From: Gemmatimonadota bacterium
GTDB lineage: Bacteria; Gemmatimonadota; Gemmatimonadetes; Gemmatimonadales; GWC2-71-9
DNA: 16,734 nt
Assembly: GCA_003221985.1 (NCBI GenBank)
Contig: QHUQ01000133.1
Coordinates: forward strand, 1 to 16,734
Reading direction: 5' to 3'
This document shows, in pieces, positions 1 to 7,684 of this stretch (position 1 is the stretch's first letter; every line of letters starts with the position of its first letter). A program made the position numbers and the translations under genes. The notes beneath the pieces were generated by a model. It searched no databases, was not told where the DNA came from, and saw only the letters and a list, made by a program, of their open reading frames with translations.

Positions 1-2
1 CG

Positions 3-1190
3 GTGTGTGCGCCCGACAACGCCGGGCTCACGCTGCAGCCCGGTTTTTGCGCACTCCTGGTCGCCGAGTCGATCGGACCGGCACGGCACCTGGTGGTGCT
101 CGAGAACGGCGATGTACTGGTCGCGATCACCGGCCCGCGCGGCGGCATTCGGTTGCTGCGGGACACGACCGGCGATGGCAAAGCCGATATCGTGCGCTCG
201 TTCGGCGTCGGAGCGGGGACGGGAATCGCGTTTGCCGGAGAGTATCTCTACTTCGCGACGAACAATGCCGTCGTGCGGTGGCACTGGAATATCGGCCAGC
301 TCGAGCCCCCGACTGGCGCGGGACCCGATACGGTGGTGAGCGGTCTCACGCTGGGCCGGCAGCACCCCGCCAAGAGCATTGTCGTCGGCTCCGACGGCCA
401 GCTCTACGTCAACATTGGTGCGCCCTCCAACTCCTGCCAGGTGCACGATCGGATGCCGGAGTCGCCGGGCCAGGATCCCTGCCCGTTGCTCGACATCGCC
501 GGTGGTATCTGGCGGTTCGATCCTCGCCACGGCAACCAGACACAGCTGGACGGCCAGCGGTTTGTGACGGGCATTCGGAACGCCGTCGCGCTGGCGGTAG
601 ATCCGGGCACCGGAGCAGTCTTCGCCGCTCAACACGGGCGCGATCAACTCGCCGCCAACTGGCCCAAGCTCTATAACGACGCACAGAGCGCCGAGCTGCC
701 GGCGGAAGAGGTGTTCCGGCTCGAGGCGGGCAGCGATTACGGCTGGCCGTACTGTTACTACGACGGGCGGCGCAGACAACAAGTGCTGCAGCCCGAGTAC
801 GGAGGAGACGGCAAAACGGTAGGCCGATGCGAGTCGGTGCCCCGGCCCGTCGTCGCGTTCCCGGGGCACTGGGCGCCCGACGGGATGACGTTCTACAACA
901 GCCGGCACTTCCCGATCAAGTATCGTGGCGGGCTGTTCATCGCATTCCACGGTTCCTGGAACCGCGGCCCACTGCCGGAAGCCGGTTACAAAGTGATGTT
1001 CGTGCCGTTTGCGCGAGGCATCGCGACCGGCGCGCCGGAGGTGTTCGCCGACGGATTTGCGGGCCCGGTCGTCAGTCCCAACGGCGCGCGCTACCGGCCG
1101 ACGGGCGTGGCAGTGGGGCCTGACGGATCGCTATATGTGGCTTCGGATCAGGGAGAGGGCGCGGTTTTCAGGATTCTCAGTCAGCCCTAG
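3..1190 (+). CDS. PQQ-dependent sugar/L-sorbosone dehydrogenase-like beta-propeller, 5' partial
   Basis: Secreted or periplasmic six-bladed propeller of the glucose/sorbosone dehydrogenase family; such enzymes oxidise sugars or aldoses with PQQ. The frame is open at the window edge and the first visible residues (a Cys-Ala-Pro-Asp-Asn start, then a PGFC motif near 13-16) look like the beginning of the mature domain. The true start with its signal peptide therefore probably lies upstream, and the GTG at base 3 is only the first possible start in view. Supporting marks are an ARHLVV strand (27-32), GRQHPAKS with His121 where the family has its catalytic histidine, repeated DGxLYV blade strands, and AFHGSWNR near 314-321, typical of the sorbosone-type branch. 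DTTGDGKAD (54-62) resembles a calcium-binding loop. The substrate cannot be told from sequence. The stop overlaps the stop of the convergent gene by three bases. Confidence 0.85.
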   Translation: MCAPDNAGLTLQPGFCALLVAESIGPARHLVVLENGDVLVAITGPRGGIRLLRDTTGDGKADIVRSFGVGAGTGIAFAGEYLYFATNNAVVRWHWNIGQLEPPTGAGPDTVVSGLTLGRQHPAKSIVVGSDGQLYVNIGAPSNSCQVHDRMPESPGQDPCPLLDIAGGIWRFDPRHGNQTQLDGQRFVTGIRNAVALAVDPGTGAVFAAQHGRDQLAANWPKLYNDAQSAELPAEEVFRLEAGSDYGWPYCYYDGRRRQQVLQPEYGGDGKTVGRCESVPRPVVAFPGHWAPDGMTFYNSRHFPIKYRGGLFIAFHGSWNRGPLPEAGYKVMFVPFARGIATGAPEVFADGFAGPVVSPNGARYRPTGVAVGPDGSLYVASDQGEGAVFRILSQP

Positions 1191-1735
1191 CGACTGCGAC
1201 GCTGCGGTATCCCGCCCAGGCGGACGCGCGCGACGGAATCCGCCGTGGCGATCGCCCGGTCGGAATCCCATTTGTAGTAGAGCGTGAGACAGGACGAGAG
1301 GTTCATGTCGCGTTTGGCCGCGCACGCTTGCAGCTCTCGGCGGTGGCTCGCGAGATCGTGATTCCAGATCGAGTCCTGCGTCGTCTGCACCCGGGACAGA
1401 GGCCACCCGGCGACGAGCAGGCAGCTCCTGAGTTGATCGTCGCTCTTGGCGCAGCTTTGCAGATCCCGTTTGTGTTTCGCCGAGCCGCGCGCCCAAACCG
1501 AATCCATTTGCCAGGTCTTGATCGAATCGAGCTCGCGGGCTCGATCCGTCGCCGCCCGCTGCGCGTCGGCGACTGTCCAGTGATACAGGCCCACGAGGCA
1601 CTGCGTCGTCCCCTTCGCGTCGAGTGAGATCGAGCTGCACTCGACGATCTCAGCCCGCTTGCTCGATTTCTTTCCGCAGGCATTTACCAGGGCGATCAGG
1701 ACGAGGGCGCCGATTCGTAAGGCATGGGGTCGCAT
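1187..1735 (-). CDS. Putative lipoprotein with internal Cys-pair repeat, unknown function
   Basis: A 182-residue protein that I do not recognise as a named family. The frame stays open far upstream, but the ATG at 1735 is chosen because it gives a classic lipoprotein leader: basic N-terminus, hydrophobic stretch and LVNAC lipobox with Cys20. The mature part is charged and probably helical, and contains an internal duplication. Residues 78-115 and 121-158 share the pattern D-S-V/I-W, then H-K/R-R-D/E-L-Q-x-C-A, then L-x-S-C-L and a final W, at a period of 43. A weaker third copy may lie at 33-53. Each copy carries two cysteines 10-13 residues apart, so disulfides are plausible. The gene follows the CPBP protease gene after 23 bases and may be co-transcribed with it. 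An AGGAG overlapping the CPBP stop is too distant to be a convincing ribosome site. Confidence 0.75.
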   Translation of the reverse strand: MRPHALRIGALVLIALVNACGKKSSKRAEIVECSSISLDAKGTTQCLVGLYHWTVADAQRAATDRARELDSIKTWQMDSVWARGSAKHKRDLQSCAKSDDQLRSCLLVAGWPLSRVQTTQDSIWNHDLASHRRELQACAAKRDMNLSSCLTLYYKWDSDRAIATADSVARVRLGGIPQRRSR

Positions 1736-1758
1736 GGCGCCACTAAGATACAAAACTC

Positions 1759-2496
1759 CTAACGCAGCAACAGGAAAACGTCGTAGAGTGCGTGGGTCCA
1801 TGCAGTTATGCCGAACCCCCGCAGCAGATAGAGACCGCTGAAGAAGAGTCCGGCGATGGTGCGGAATACAAAGGAATAGACGTCCAGGCGATCGCCATAC
1901 GGCCCGATATAGTGGAAAGCGGAGAAGATCAACGCGCCGAGCACGGTCGCGGCCAGCCCCGAGACGAGGGGCCGCCAGCCGAGCAGCTTGGCGGCGCCCC
2001 ACGCAATCAGGCCGACCAACACGACGCGAAACAGCAGCTCTTCGTAGATTCCCGCGCCGATGGACAGCATCAGCAGCGTCCAGCGGCCCAGCTGTTGGCC
2101 GCCGAGACCGAGGCTCATGGGCGGCGGCGGCGCGCCCAGCAACGCCGCGGTGAGGCCTCCCACCACGATCCCGAAGACGAGAGACAGGCACACCGACTCG
2201 AGCAGCATTCCGGGCAGGAAACCGGGCTTCAGATTGCCGCGATTGGCGCGGATGTCCTTGGCGATCAGCCAGGCGCCGACACCGATGAGACAGAGCATGA
2301 ACAGCCGGGGCCCCCAGACGCCGGCCAGCCAGATGAACACCGCTTCCAGCAGCACGTCCGCGCCGTTGCGGATACCCAGGCCGCCGGGCCCCGGCGGGAC
2401 GATCGCCGCGAGCACCTGGTAGATGATCAACAACGGCAAGGCGAAGAGCAGGCTATAACGGGGAGCGCGGCTCGCCTGCCAATAGGTGTGGATCAT
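1759..2496 (-). CDS. CPBP family intramembrane glutamic endopeptidase
   Basis: A 245-residue multi-pass membrane protein of the CPBP (CAAX protease/bacteriocin-processing, Abi) family, whose members cleave peptides within the membrane. The catalytic motifs are visible: EELLFR at 152-157 (EExxxR), F191-x3-H195 (FxxxH), and H235-x3-D239 in the last helix, which matches the family's third motif. About seven or eight hydrophobic segments are present, beginning near residue 14. Length is ordinary for the family. The start is the ATG at 2496, and AAGGA lies about 14 bases upstream, a weak ribosome site. It is divergent from the outer-membrane protein gene at 2539, with only 42 bases between the two starts, and the lipoprotein gene follows it. 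Substrate unknown. Confidence 0.92.
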   Translation of the reverse strand: MIHTYWQASRAPRYSLLFALPLLIIYQVLAAIVPPGPGGLGIRNGADVLLEAVFIWLAGVWGPRLFMLCLIGVGAWLIAKDIRANRGNLKPGFLPGMLLESVCLSLVFGIVVGGLTAALLGAPPPPMSLGLGGQQLGRWTLLMLSIGAGIYEELLFRVVLVGLIAWGAAKLLGWRPLVSGLAATVLGALIFSAFHYIGPYGDRLDVYSFVFRTIAGLFFSGLYLLRGFGITAWTHALYDVFLLLR

Positions 2497-2538
2497 TCCT
2501 GAATCTTATCCTTCACCTGGGTTCGTACAGAGCCCTAC

Positions 2539-4707
2539 GTGCCCTTCGTAATCCTCGTTACCGCCGTCCTCGCCGTGCAGTCACCGTCCGGCGACAGCAG
2601 CGCGTATCTCGATGCCGCTGCGCGCCGGCTCGTCGCGGCGGCCCGGTCGCGGCGTGAAACCATCGACCGCTCCATCACCGCCTATCGCACGACGGTGCGT
2701 GAGCGCATTGGCGTGGGCATCCGCGCGCTGCGGCGCGACCGCATGCTCTACCGCCGCGAGCTCGCGCTGCGCATCGATTGGCGGCGTGACTCCATCGCGC
2801 AGATCACCGTGATCGGTGCGCGGCAAGCGGTGCCAGCCGCCGTTCCAAGGCCGACACTGCCCAAGGACCTGAAGCGGGATGCCGGCCACTACGCATTCGA
2901 CCCCGCGGACGATCGCCTCACGATCGGCTTCAACGCTTCGCGCGGTGACAACCCCGGCGATTCCACGCGGGACTCTACCCGTGAGAAACACGACATCGCA
3001 TTCCAGCACCCGCTGGCGCCGGGCAGCGAGGCGAACTATCGCTTTGCGACCGGCGATTCCAGTGTCGTCGTGTTTGCCAACGGGCGCACGATCACGCTGC
3101 GCGAGCTGCGCGTGATTCCGCGCCGGCTCGATTTCCGCCTGGTGTCGGGCTCGTTCTGGATCGACGAGGAGTCGCACGCGGTCGTGCGCGCGTTGATCCG
3201 CCCCGCGCGTCCCTTCGATTTCGAACAGGATCTGGCGGATGAGGACGACAAGGACATTCCCGGGTTCGTCAAGCCGATTCGGGCCGAGGTGCGGTTCCTG
3301 ACCATCGATTATGGACTCTGGTCGGGCCGCTGGTGGATGCCCCGGCTGATCGCCATGGACGCGGTCGCGACGGCCGGCTCTTTCCTGCAGATGCCGGTGC
3401 GCTACGAGCTCCTGTACGACGAATACGAAGTCAGCGGGGACACGGCACTCCCTCGTGCCCCACGTCCGCCCGCGGCAACAGCGGAGCAAGACTCGATCGC
3501 GCGTGCCGCCTGTCACGCGCGCGAGGAAGGCATCTCGTGCAAATGCAGGAACGGCCACTGCCTCGCCGTCCGCGTAAACATGCCGGCTGACACGGCAGCG
3601 CTGATCTCGAGCACGGCGCTGCCGCCCTCGTTCGGATCCACCAACGACACGCTGATCTCGCAGGGTGAGATGGAGGAGCTGACCCGCGGGCTCGGCAAAC
3701 TGCCGGGGGCTCCATGGCAGTTCAAGGCGCGGCCGCCACGCTGGGGGCTGGCGCGCTACAACCGCGTCGAAGGACTCTCCCTCGGCGCGCGCGGCGAGCT
3801 CGACCTGGGCCGGCTGCGCCTCGATGGAGCGGGTCGCATAGCGACGTCGGACGGCCACCCCGATCTCGCAGCCGGTCTGGTGCGCGAAACCGGTGCGGCG
3901 CGCGTTCGCGTCGCCGGGTACTGGCGGCTTGCCGCCGTCGATCCGGCGGCGCGTTCCCTTGGCCTCGGCAATTCGCTCGGTGCGCTCCTGCTGGGCCGCG
4001 ACGACGGCGATTACTTCCGGGCCGCGGGTGTGGAGCTGAGCATCGTGCCGCCGGTGACGCTGCCGCAGCGCTTCTCGCTGCGGCTGTACGCCGAACGGCA
4101 ACGTCGCGCGGTGCAGCGCACCGACTTCTCGTTCGCGCATGCGATCCACGAAGATCACGTGTTCCGCCCCAATATCACCGCCGACTCGGCGGATCAGATC
4201 GGCGCCGTGCTCACGGTTCGCGCGCAACGTGGCATCGATCCCGAGCACGTGCAGATGTCGACCGACGTCACCCTGGACGGCGGGGCAGGGACGTTCGGTT
4301 TTGCGCGAGCGAGCGGCACATGGCGCGTCAGCACGCCGGTGGGGAAGACTCTCGCAGCGGCCATGGAGCTGGGCGGGGGTATGTCAGCGGGCCGTGTCCC
4401 GGTTCAAAGCGACTGGTACCTCGGCGGACCGGGCACGCTGCGGGGCTACGGCGGAGGCGTGACCAGTGGCGACGCCTTCTGGCGCGCGCGCGCGGAGCTC
4501 GCGAACCGCTGGCCGGCCGCGCGCGTCGTCCTGTTCGCGGACGTGGGCCGCGCGGCGCTGCGCGATCATCTGTCGCTCGCCCGGCCGCTGGCGGGCGTGG
4601 GCGTGGGGGCGAGCTTCCTCGACGGCCTCGTGCGCCTGGACCTCGCGCGCGCCGTCAGGACGCCGACCGGGTGGCGTCTGGATTTCTATACCGACGCAGC
4701 GCTGTAA
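2539..4707 (+). CDS. Outer-membrane protein with BamA/Omp85-like C-terminal barrel
   Basis: A 722-residue protein with a short hydrophobic N-terminal leader (residues 1-14) from a GTG start. Residues about 20-310 form a soluble region with beta-strand runs that recall the DUF5686-type front of some surface-antigen proteins; this likeness is weak. Residues 325-341 hold a tight Cys cluster (C325, C334, C336, C341). From about 375 to the end, alternating hydrophobic strands suggest a barrel. LGGPGTLRGY at 628-637 matches the conserved L-G-G-x-x-x-[VL]-R-G motif of BamA/TamA/FhaC barrels, inside loop 6 of those proteins. I cannot make out clear POTRA domains. Role is inferred as outer-membrane assembly, secretion or an orphan Omp85-like barrel. 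A 555-residue open frame on the other strand is a GC shadow. The gene is divergent from the CPBP gene. Confidence 0.8.
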   Translation: MPFVILVTAVLAVQSPSGDSSAYLDAAARRLVAAARSRRETIDRSITAYRTTVRERIGVGIRALRRDRMLYRRELALRIDWRRDSIAQITVIGARQAVPAAVPRPTLPKDLKRDAGHYAFDPADDRLTIGFNASRGDNPGDSTRDSTREKHDIAFQHPLAPGSEANYRFATGDSSVVVFANGRTITLRELRVIPRRLDFRLVSGSFWIDEESHAVVRALIRPARPFDFEQDLADEDDKDIPGFVKPIRAEVRFLTIDYGLWSGRWWMPRLIAMDAVATAGSFLQMPVRYELLYDEYEVSGDTALPRAPRPPAATAEQDSIARAACHAREEGISCKCRNGHCLAVRVNMPADTAALISSTALPPSFGSTNDTLISQGEMEELTRGLGKLPGAPWQFKARPPRWGLARYNRVEGLSLGARGELDLGRLRLDGAGRIATSDGHPDLAAGLVRETGAARVRVAGYWRLAAVDPAARSLGLGNSLGALLLGRDDGDYFRAAGVELSIVPPVTLPQRFSLRLYAERQRRAVQRTDFSFAHAIHEDHVFRPNITADSADQIGAVLTVRAQRGIDPEHVQMSTDVTLDGGAGTFGFARASGTWRVSTPVGKTLAAAMELGGGMSAGRVPVQSDWYLGGPGTLRGYGGGVTSGDAFWRARAELANRWPAARVVLFADVGRAALRDHLSLARPLAGVGVGASFLDGLVRLDLARAVRTPTGWRLDFYTDAAL

Positions 4708-4718
4708 TTGGCGGTATT

Positions 4719-4788
4719 AGGAGCTGGGAGATAGGATCTGGGAGTTCGAACGAAGCCCTGACTCCCAACTCCCAACTCCTCACTCCTA
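4719..4788. repeat. Heptamer repeat cluster with inverted halves
   Basis: Four direct heptamers sit head to tail at 4761-4788 (ACTCCCA, ACTCCCA, ACTCCTC, ACTCCTA). The other half has CTGGGAG at 4724-4730 and 4738-4744, spaced at 14, which is the reverse complement of the same word. The halves could fold into a hairpin with a loop around TTCGAACGAAG. The cluster fills the 85-base spacer between the outer-membrane protein stop and the permease start and reaches to within four bases of the permease ATG. A transcription end or a 5' leader structure are both possible. Confidence 0.8.
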
Positions 4789-4792
4789 TAAC

Positions 4793-6130
4793 ATGACCTC
4801 ATCACCGTCACTCTCCGGCGTCGTCAACGATCTCAAGCGCGAGCTGGGACTATTCGACGCGATCATGATCAACGCGGGAACGATGATCGCGTCGGCGATT
4901 TTCATCGTTCCCGCAACGGTCGCCGCCGCGGTGCATGGGACGGCGCTGATGACGCTGGTGTGGGTCATCGGCGGGATCGTGTCGTTGCTCGGAGCGCTGT
5001 CGATCGCGGAGCTGGCGGCCGCCTATCCGGAGGCGGGCGGGCAGTATGCGTATCTGCGCGAGGCCTATGGGACCGTGTGGGCCTTTCTGTATGGGTGGGC
5101 AAACTTCGCCGTCATCAACACGGCATCGATTGCCGCCATCGCGGTGGGCTTCGCGCGGTATATCGGATTCTTCACGCCGCTCTCGGAAACGGCGATCCGC
5201 AGCGTCGCGATCGCGTCGATCATCGGCCTGACGCTGCTCAACTGCCGCGGCGTGCGACTCGGCGCGACCACGCAGAACGTCCTGACGACGCTGAAGATCG
5301 CCGCACTGTTGGCGCTCATTGCGACGTCATTCGTGCTGTCGGGAGGGGCGTCGTCGCACCTCCAACCGCTGTGGCCCTCGGGCGCCATGGGGCAGTGGAT
5401 CAGGCCATTCGGCGTGGCGATGGTCGGGGTGCTGTGGGCCTACGACGGGTGGATCGAAACAACCTACGTGGGAAGTGAAATCATGGATCCGGGGCGGAAC
5501 CTGCCGCGCTCCATCATTCTCTCCACACTGATCGTGATCGCGCTCTACGTGCTCGTCAGCGTGGCCTATGTGTACGTGCTCTCTCCCGCCAGCGTAGCGG
5601 GCTCAGCCTTGGTCGCCTCCGATGCGGCCAAAGTCACGATGGGAGGGATCGGCGCGACGTTCGTGGTTGCCGCGATCCTGATCTCGACACTGGGCGCGAA
5701 CAACGGGATCATCCTCACCGCGGCGCGGATCCCGTATGCGATGGCCCGCGGCGGCATGTTCTTCCGCTCGCAAGGAATCGTGCACCCGCACTATGCGACG
5801 CCGGCGGTCGCGCTGCTCACCCAGGGCGTCATTGCGTCGGCGCTCACGGCGTTTGGGACGTACGATCAGCTCTTCACCTACGTCGTGTTCGCGCAGTTCG
5901 TCTTCTACGCGCTCTCGGCCGGTGCGGTCATCCGCTTGCGCCAAACGGCGCCGCAACTGGCGCGGCCGTATCGCACGTGGGGCTATCCCGTCACGCCGAT
6001 CGTCTTCATCGCCTTCGCGATCTGGCTGGTATACAACACGATTGTGGAGACGCCGCGCGATTCTGCCATCGGCGCAGGGCTGATTCTGCTCGGATTGCCG
6101 GGATACTGGTACTGGAAGAAACGACGGTAG
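4793..6130 (+). CDS. APC superfamily amino-acid permease
   Basis: A 445-residue inner-membrane transporter with about twelve hydrophobic segments, the usual length for LAT/APA-type amino-acid permeases. Segment 1 (about 20-45) contains the unwound substrate-site region, read as GTMIASAIFIVP where most relatives have a GSGIF core. The stretch at 69-92 (IAELAAAYPEAGGQYAYLRE) is highly typical of the family. AYDGWIETTYVGSEIMDPGR at 216-235 followed by NLPRSI matches the family's segment 6 and following loop, including the E-I-x-x-P-x-R-N-L-P signature. Substrate cannot be assigned. The ATG at 4793 lies directly behind a repeat cluster with no Shine-Dalgarno sequence. The last codons (Arg-Arg-stop) belong to the next repeat array, so the C-terminus may have been shaped by that repeat. 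Confidence 0.93.
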   Translation: MTSSPSLSGVVNDLKRELGLFDAIMINAGTMIASAIFIVPATVAAAVHGTALMTLVWVIGGIVSLLGALSIAELAAAYPEAGGQYAYLREAYGTVWAFLYGWANFAVINTASIAAIAVGFARYIGFFTPLSETAIRSVAIASIIGLTLLNCRGVRLGATTQNVLTTLKIAALLALIATSFVLSGGASSHLQPLWPSGAMGQWIRPFGVAMVGVLWAYDGWIETTYVGSEIMDPGRNLPRSIILSTLIVIALYVLVSVAYVYVLSPASVAGSALVASDAAKVTMGGIGATFVVAAILISTLGANNGIILTAARIPYAMARGGMFFRSQGIVHPHYATPAVALLTQGVIASALTAFGTYDQLFTYVVFAQFVFYALSAGAVIRLRQTAPQLARPYRTWGYPVTPIVFIAFAIWLVYNTIVETPRDSAIGAGLILLGLPGYWYWKKRR

Positions 6131-6203
6131 AAAAACGACGGTCGTCTTTTTACCGTCCCTTACCGTCGTCTTTTTACCGTCCCTTACCGTCCCTTACCGT
6201 CGT
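6121..6203. repeat. Repeat array covering both convergent stop codons; terminator-like
   Basis: A 26-base stretch at 6141-6166 recurs exactly at 6165-6190, so a 24-base unit is tandemly duplicated; within it a 10-base word CCCTTACCGT recurs at 6157, 6181 and 6191. The word ACGACGGTA stands on the plus strand at 6121-6129 (end of the permease gene) and on the minus strand at 6195-6203 (end of the collagen-like gene), supplying Arg-Arg-stop to both. Inverted copies allow hairpins such as AAAAACGA-CGG-TCGT(C)TTTTT at 6131-6150, which resembles an intrinsic terminator with a T run. Confidence 0.85.
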
Positions 6204-7285
6204 GCTCGCCCAGGGGGCCTCCAGTCAATTAGCTCAGCCAACGATGGTGGGATCCGAGTGCCCCACACATCACGCATCGGCACCGTGACGATTTGGGGTC
6301 GCGTGCCCGGCTGGCCGTCGCGGCCGTCCTGACCCTTTGCGCCGGGGGGCCCGGCGGCTCCGGCACTTCCCGCGACACAGCGCGGGTCATTCGCAGGCGA
6401 CGCTGCGCCGCCCTTCCCACCGGCGCCGCCCTTGCCGCCCGATCCTCCGTCACCGCCCTCACCACCGGGGACCTGCGCGTCTACCAGGCCGGCGAGAAAC
6501 GGCTCCTCGGACGGGGCGATGATCGTGATCTGCCCGCCACGCCCGCCCGGCCCACCGCCGCTGCCGTTGCCACCAGCGCCTCCGGGACCGCCGGCGCCGC
6601 CGGGGCAACCGGGCTGGCCGGCTGTTCCCGCGACGCCTGTCGCTCCCTCCGCGCCGCGGGAGCCGTGGGAGCCGCGCGCCTCGATGATGAGCCAGTCGGA
6701 GGGTGGGACAGCGCGGGCGTCGGCGAGCACGTAATGCGGCGGCGCGTCTTCCACTTCGATGCCGGCGACGAGCAACCGGTCGTAAAACGGCGACTGGAGG
6801 ATTCCCAATCGCACCGTCACCTGGGGTCCACCGGCGCCGGCACCGGCGCTACGGAACCCAAAGGCGTGCTGCAGGCAGCTGTAGTCGGGTGCTACGACCG
6901 TGGACGTCGTGATGCTGGGCTTGGCCCGGAGCACGGCCGAGATGCGAAAGCCCGTGATCGCGGTCGCGAGGGGATCGCGGTAGGCGTTCCAGCCGCCGCC
7001 CTCGAGCGGCGTCGCCTCGGGACTCGAGCGCTCCAGGAAGACGACGTGCAGCCGCGGCGGATGATCCTCGTCGTAGCGACTCTCGAACGGAACGATAGAG
7101 CCGTCGTTCAGGACCGCCGTGTAGACCGCGCCGAACGATTCACCGGGACAGGCCCGCGTGCTCGTTGACATGCGCAGCTCGCGGATCTGCTCGACGAGCC
7201 CGGGATCGGGAGCGAAGGATGGGGGCGGCCGCTTCGGTCCGCATGCCGCGGTGAGGACGACCGCTGCCAGAACCGCACGTCTCAT
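6194..7285 (-). CDS. Collagen-like (Gly-X-Y) surface lipoprotein
   Basis: A 363-residue protein starting at the ATG at 7285, which gives a short leader and an LTAAC lipobox (Cys15). The frame runs on upstream but is out of phase with the real upstream gene there. Residues 16-200 form a non-repetitive globular part with a few cysteines (C46, C137). Two Gly-X-Y tracts follow at about 205-251 and 273-329, both rich in GG and in short collagen-like triplets. Between them lies a 20-residue beta-like insert (GQITIIAPSEEPFLAGLVDA). The tail is non-repetitive. This suggests a cell-surface rod or adhesive stalk on a lipid anchor. GAGG eight bases before the ATG is a good ribosome site, and the start overlaps the stop of the upstream lipoprotein gene by ATGA. 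Both proteins probably act together. Confidence 0.85.
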   Translation of the reverse strand: MRRAVLAAVVLTAACGPKRPPPSFAPDPGLVEQIRELRMSTSTRACPGESFGAVYTAVLNDGSIVPFESRYDEDHPPRLHVVFLERSSPEATPLEGGGWNAYRDPLATAITGFRISAVLRAKPSITTSTVVAPDYSCLQHAFGFRSAGAGAGGPQVTVRLGILQSPFYDRLLVAGIEVEDAPPHYVLADARAVPPSDWLIIEARGSHGSRGAEGATGVAGTAGQPGCPGGAGGPGGAGGNGSGGGPGGRGGQITIIAPSEEPFLAGLVDAQVPGGEGGDGGSGGKGGAGGKGGAASPANDPRCVAGSAGAAGPPGAKGQDGRDGQPGTRPQIVTVPMRDVWGTRIPPSLAELIDWRPPGRARR

Positions 7286-7680
7286 GGATTTTCCTCGCGC
7301 AGGAATCGATTGGTGTCGACGTCGTAGATCCGTGTCCGAATCACGATGCCCGCCTGGTTCGGATCGACTTCGCGCACGTAGACCAGTTTCCGGTTCTCGG
7401 ACGGCCGGTAGATGATCCAGCTGCCGGGCGGGGCGAAGGCGCTGATGCCGGCGCAGGGGCGGGACCTCGGCCGGGGCTGATGGCCGGGCGGCGTGCCCGG
7501 AATCCAGATGCGGCACTCGCCCATTTGTGGCAGCTGGCCGGGTGGCAGTCCGAGAGTGGCGGCCGTACTCGGTCCGCTTTGGACATCCGGATTCGGTCCC
7601 AGGAGGACCGTCCGTGTCGTTCGACTGCAGGCGGTGACGGCCAGTACGCCCGCGATGGTGCAGGCGAACGCGCGATGCAT
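7282..7680 (-). CDS. Small lipoprotein with conserved PPGxLP...GxCRxWxPGxPPG domain
   Basis: A 132-residue protein with a lipoprotein leader ending in VTAC (Cys18). The mature part holds LPPGQLPQMGECRIWIPG followed by TPPGHQ and a second Cys, then GSWIIYRP and a C-terminal strand pair ending in IYDVDTNRFLRE. I recall this pattern from many uncharacterised secreted proteins of soil bacteria, but no function is known to me. The ATG at 7680 is supported by a strong upstream ribosome site. Its stop TGA shares ATGA with the start of the collagen-like gene, so the two are translationally coupled. It is divergent from the aminotransferase gene, with 44 bases between starts. Confidence 0.85.
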   Translation of the reverse strand: MHRAFACTIAGVLAVTACSRTTRTVLLGPNPDVQSGPSTAATLGLPPGQLPQMGECRIWIPGTPPGHQPRPRSRPCAGISAFAPPGSWIIYRPSENRKLVYVREVDPNQAGIVIRTRIYDVDTNRFLREENP

Positions 7681-7684
7681 GGGG

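Noticed and set aside
1736..2191. Upstream extension of the 182-residue lipoprotein
   Set aside because: The extra 152 residues lie antiphase within the CPBP gene on the same strand and are Arg-rich; the lipobox start at 1735 is better.
2581..4248. 555-residue open frame on the minus strand
   Set aside because: Antisense to the outer-membrane protein gene, Arg-rich, no leader or motif.
3714..4796. 360-residue plus-strand frame
   Set aside because: Shifted frame of the outer-membrane barrel; extreme Arg/Ala composition and no motifs.
6293..7168. 291-residue plus-strand frame
   Set aside because: Antisense to the collagen-like gene; low-complexity translation arises from the Gly codon runs.
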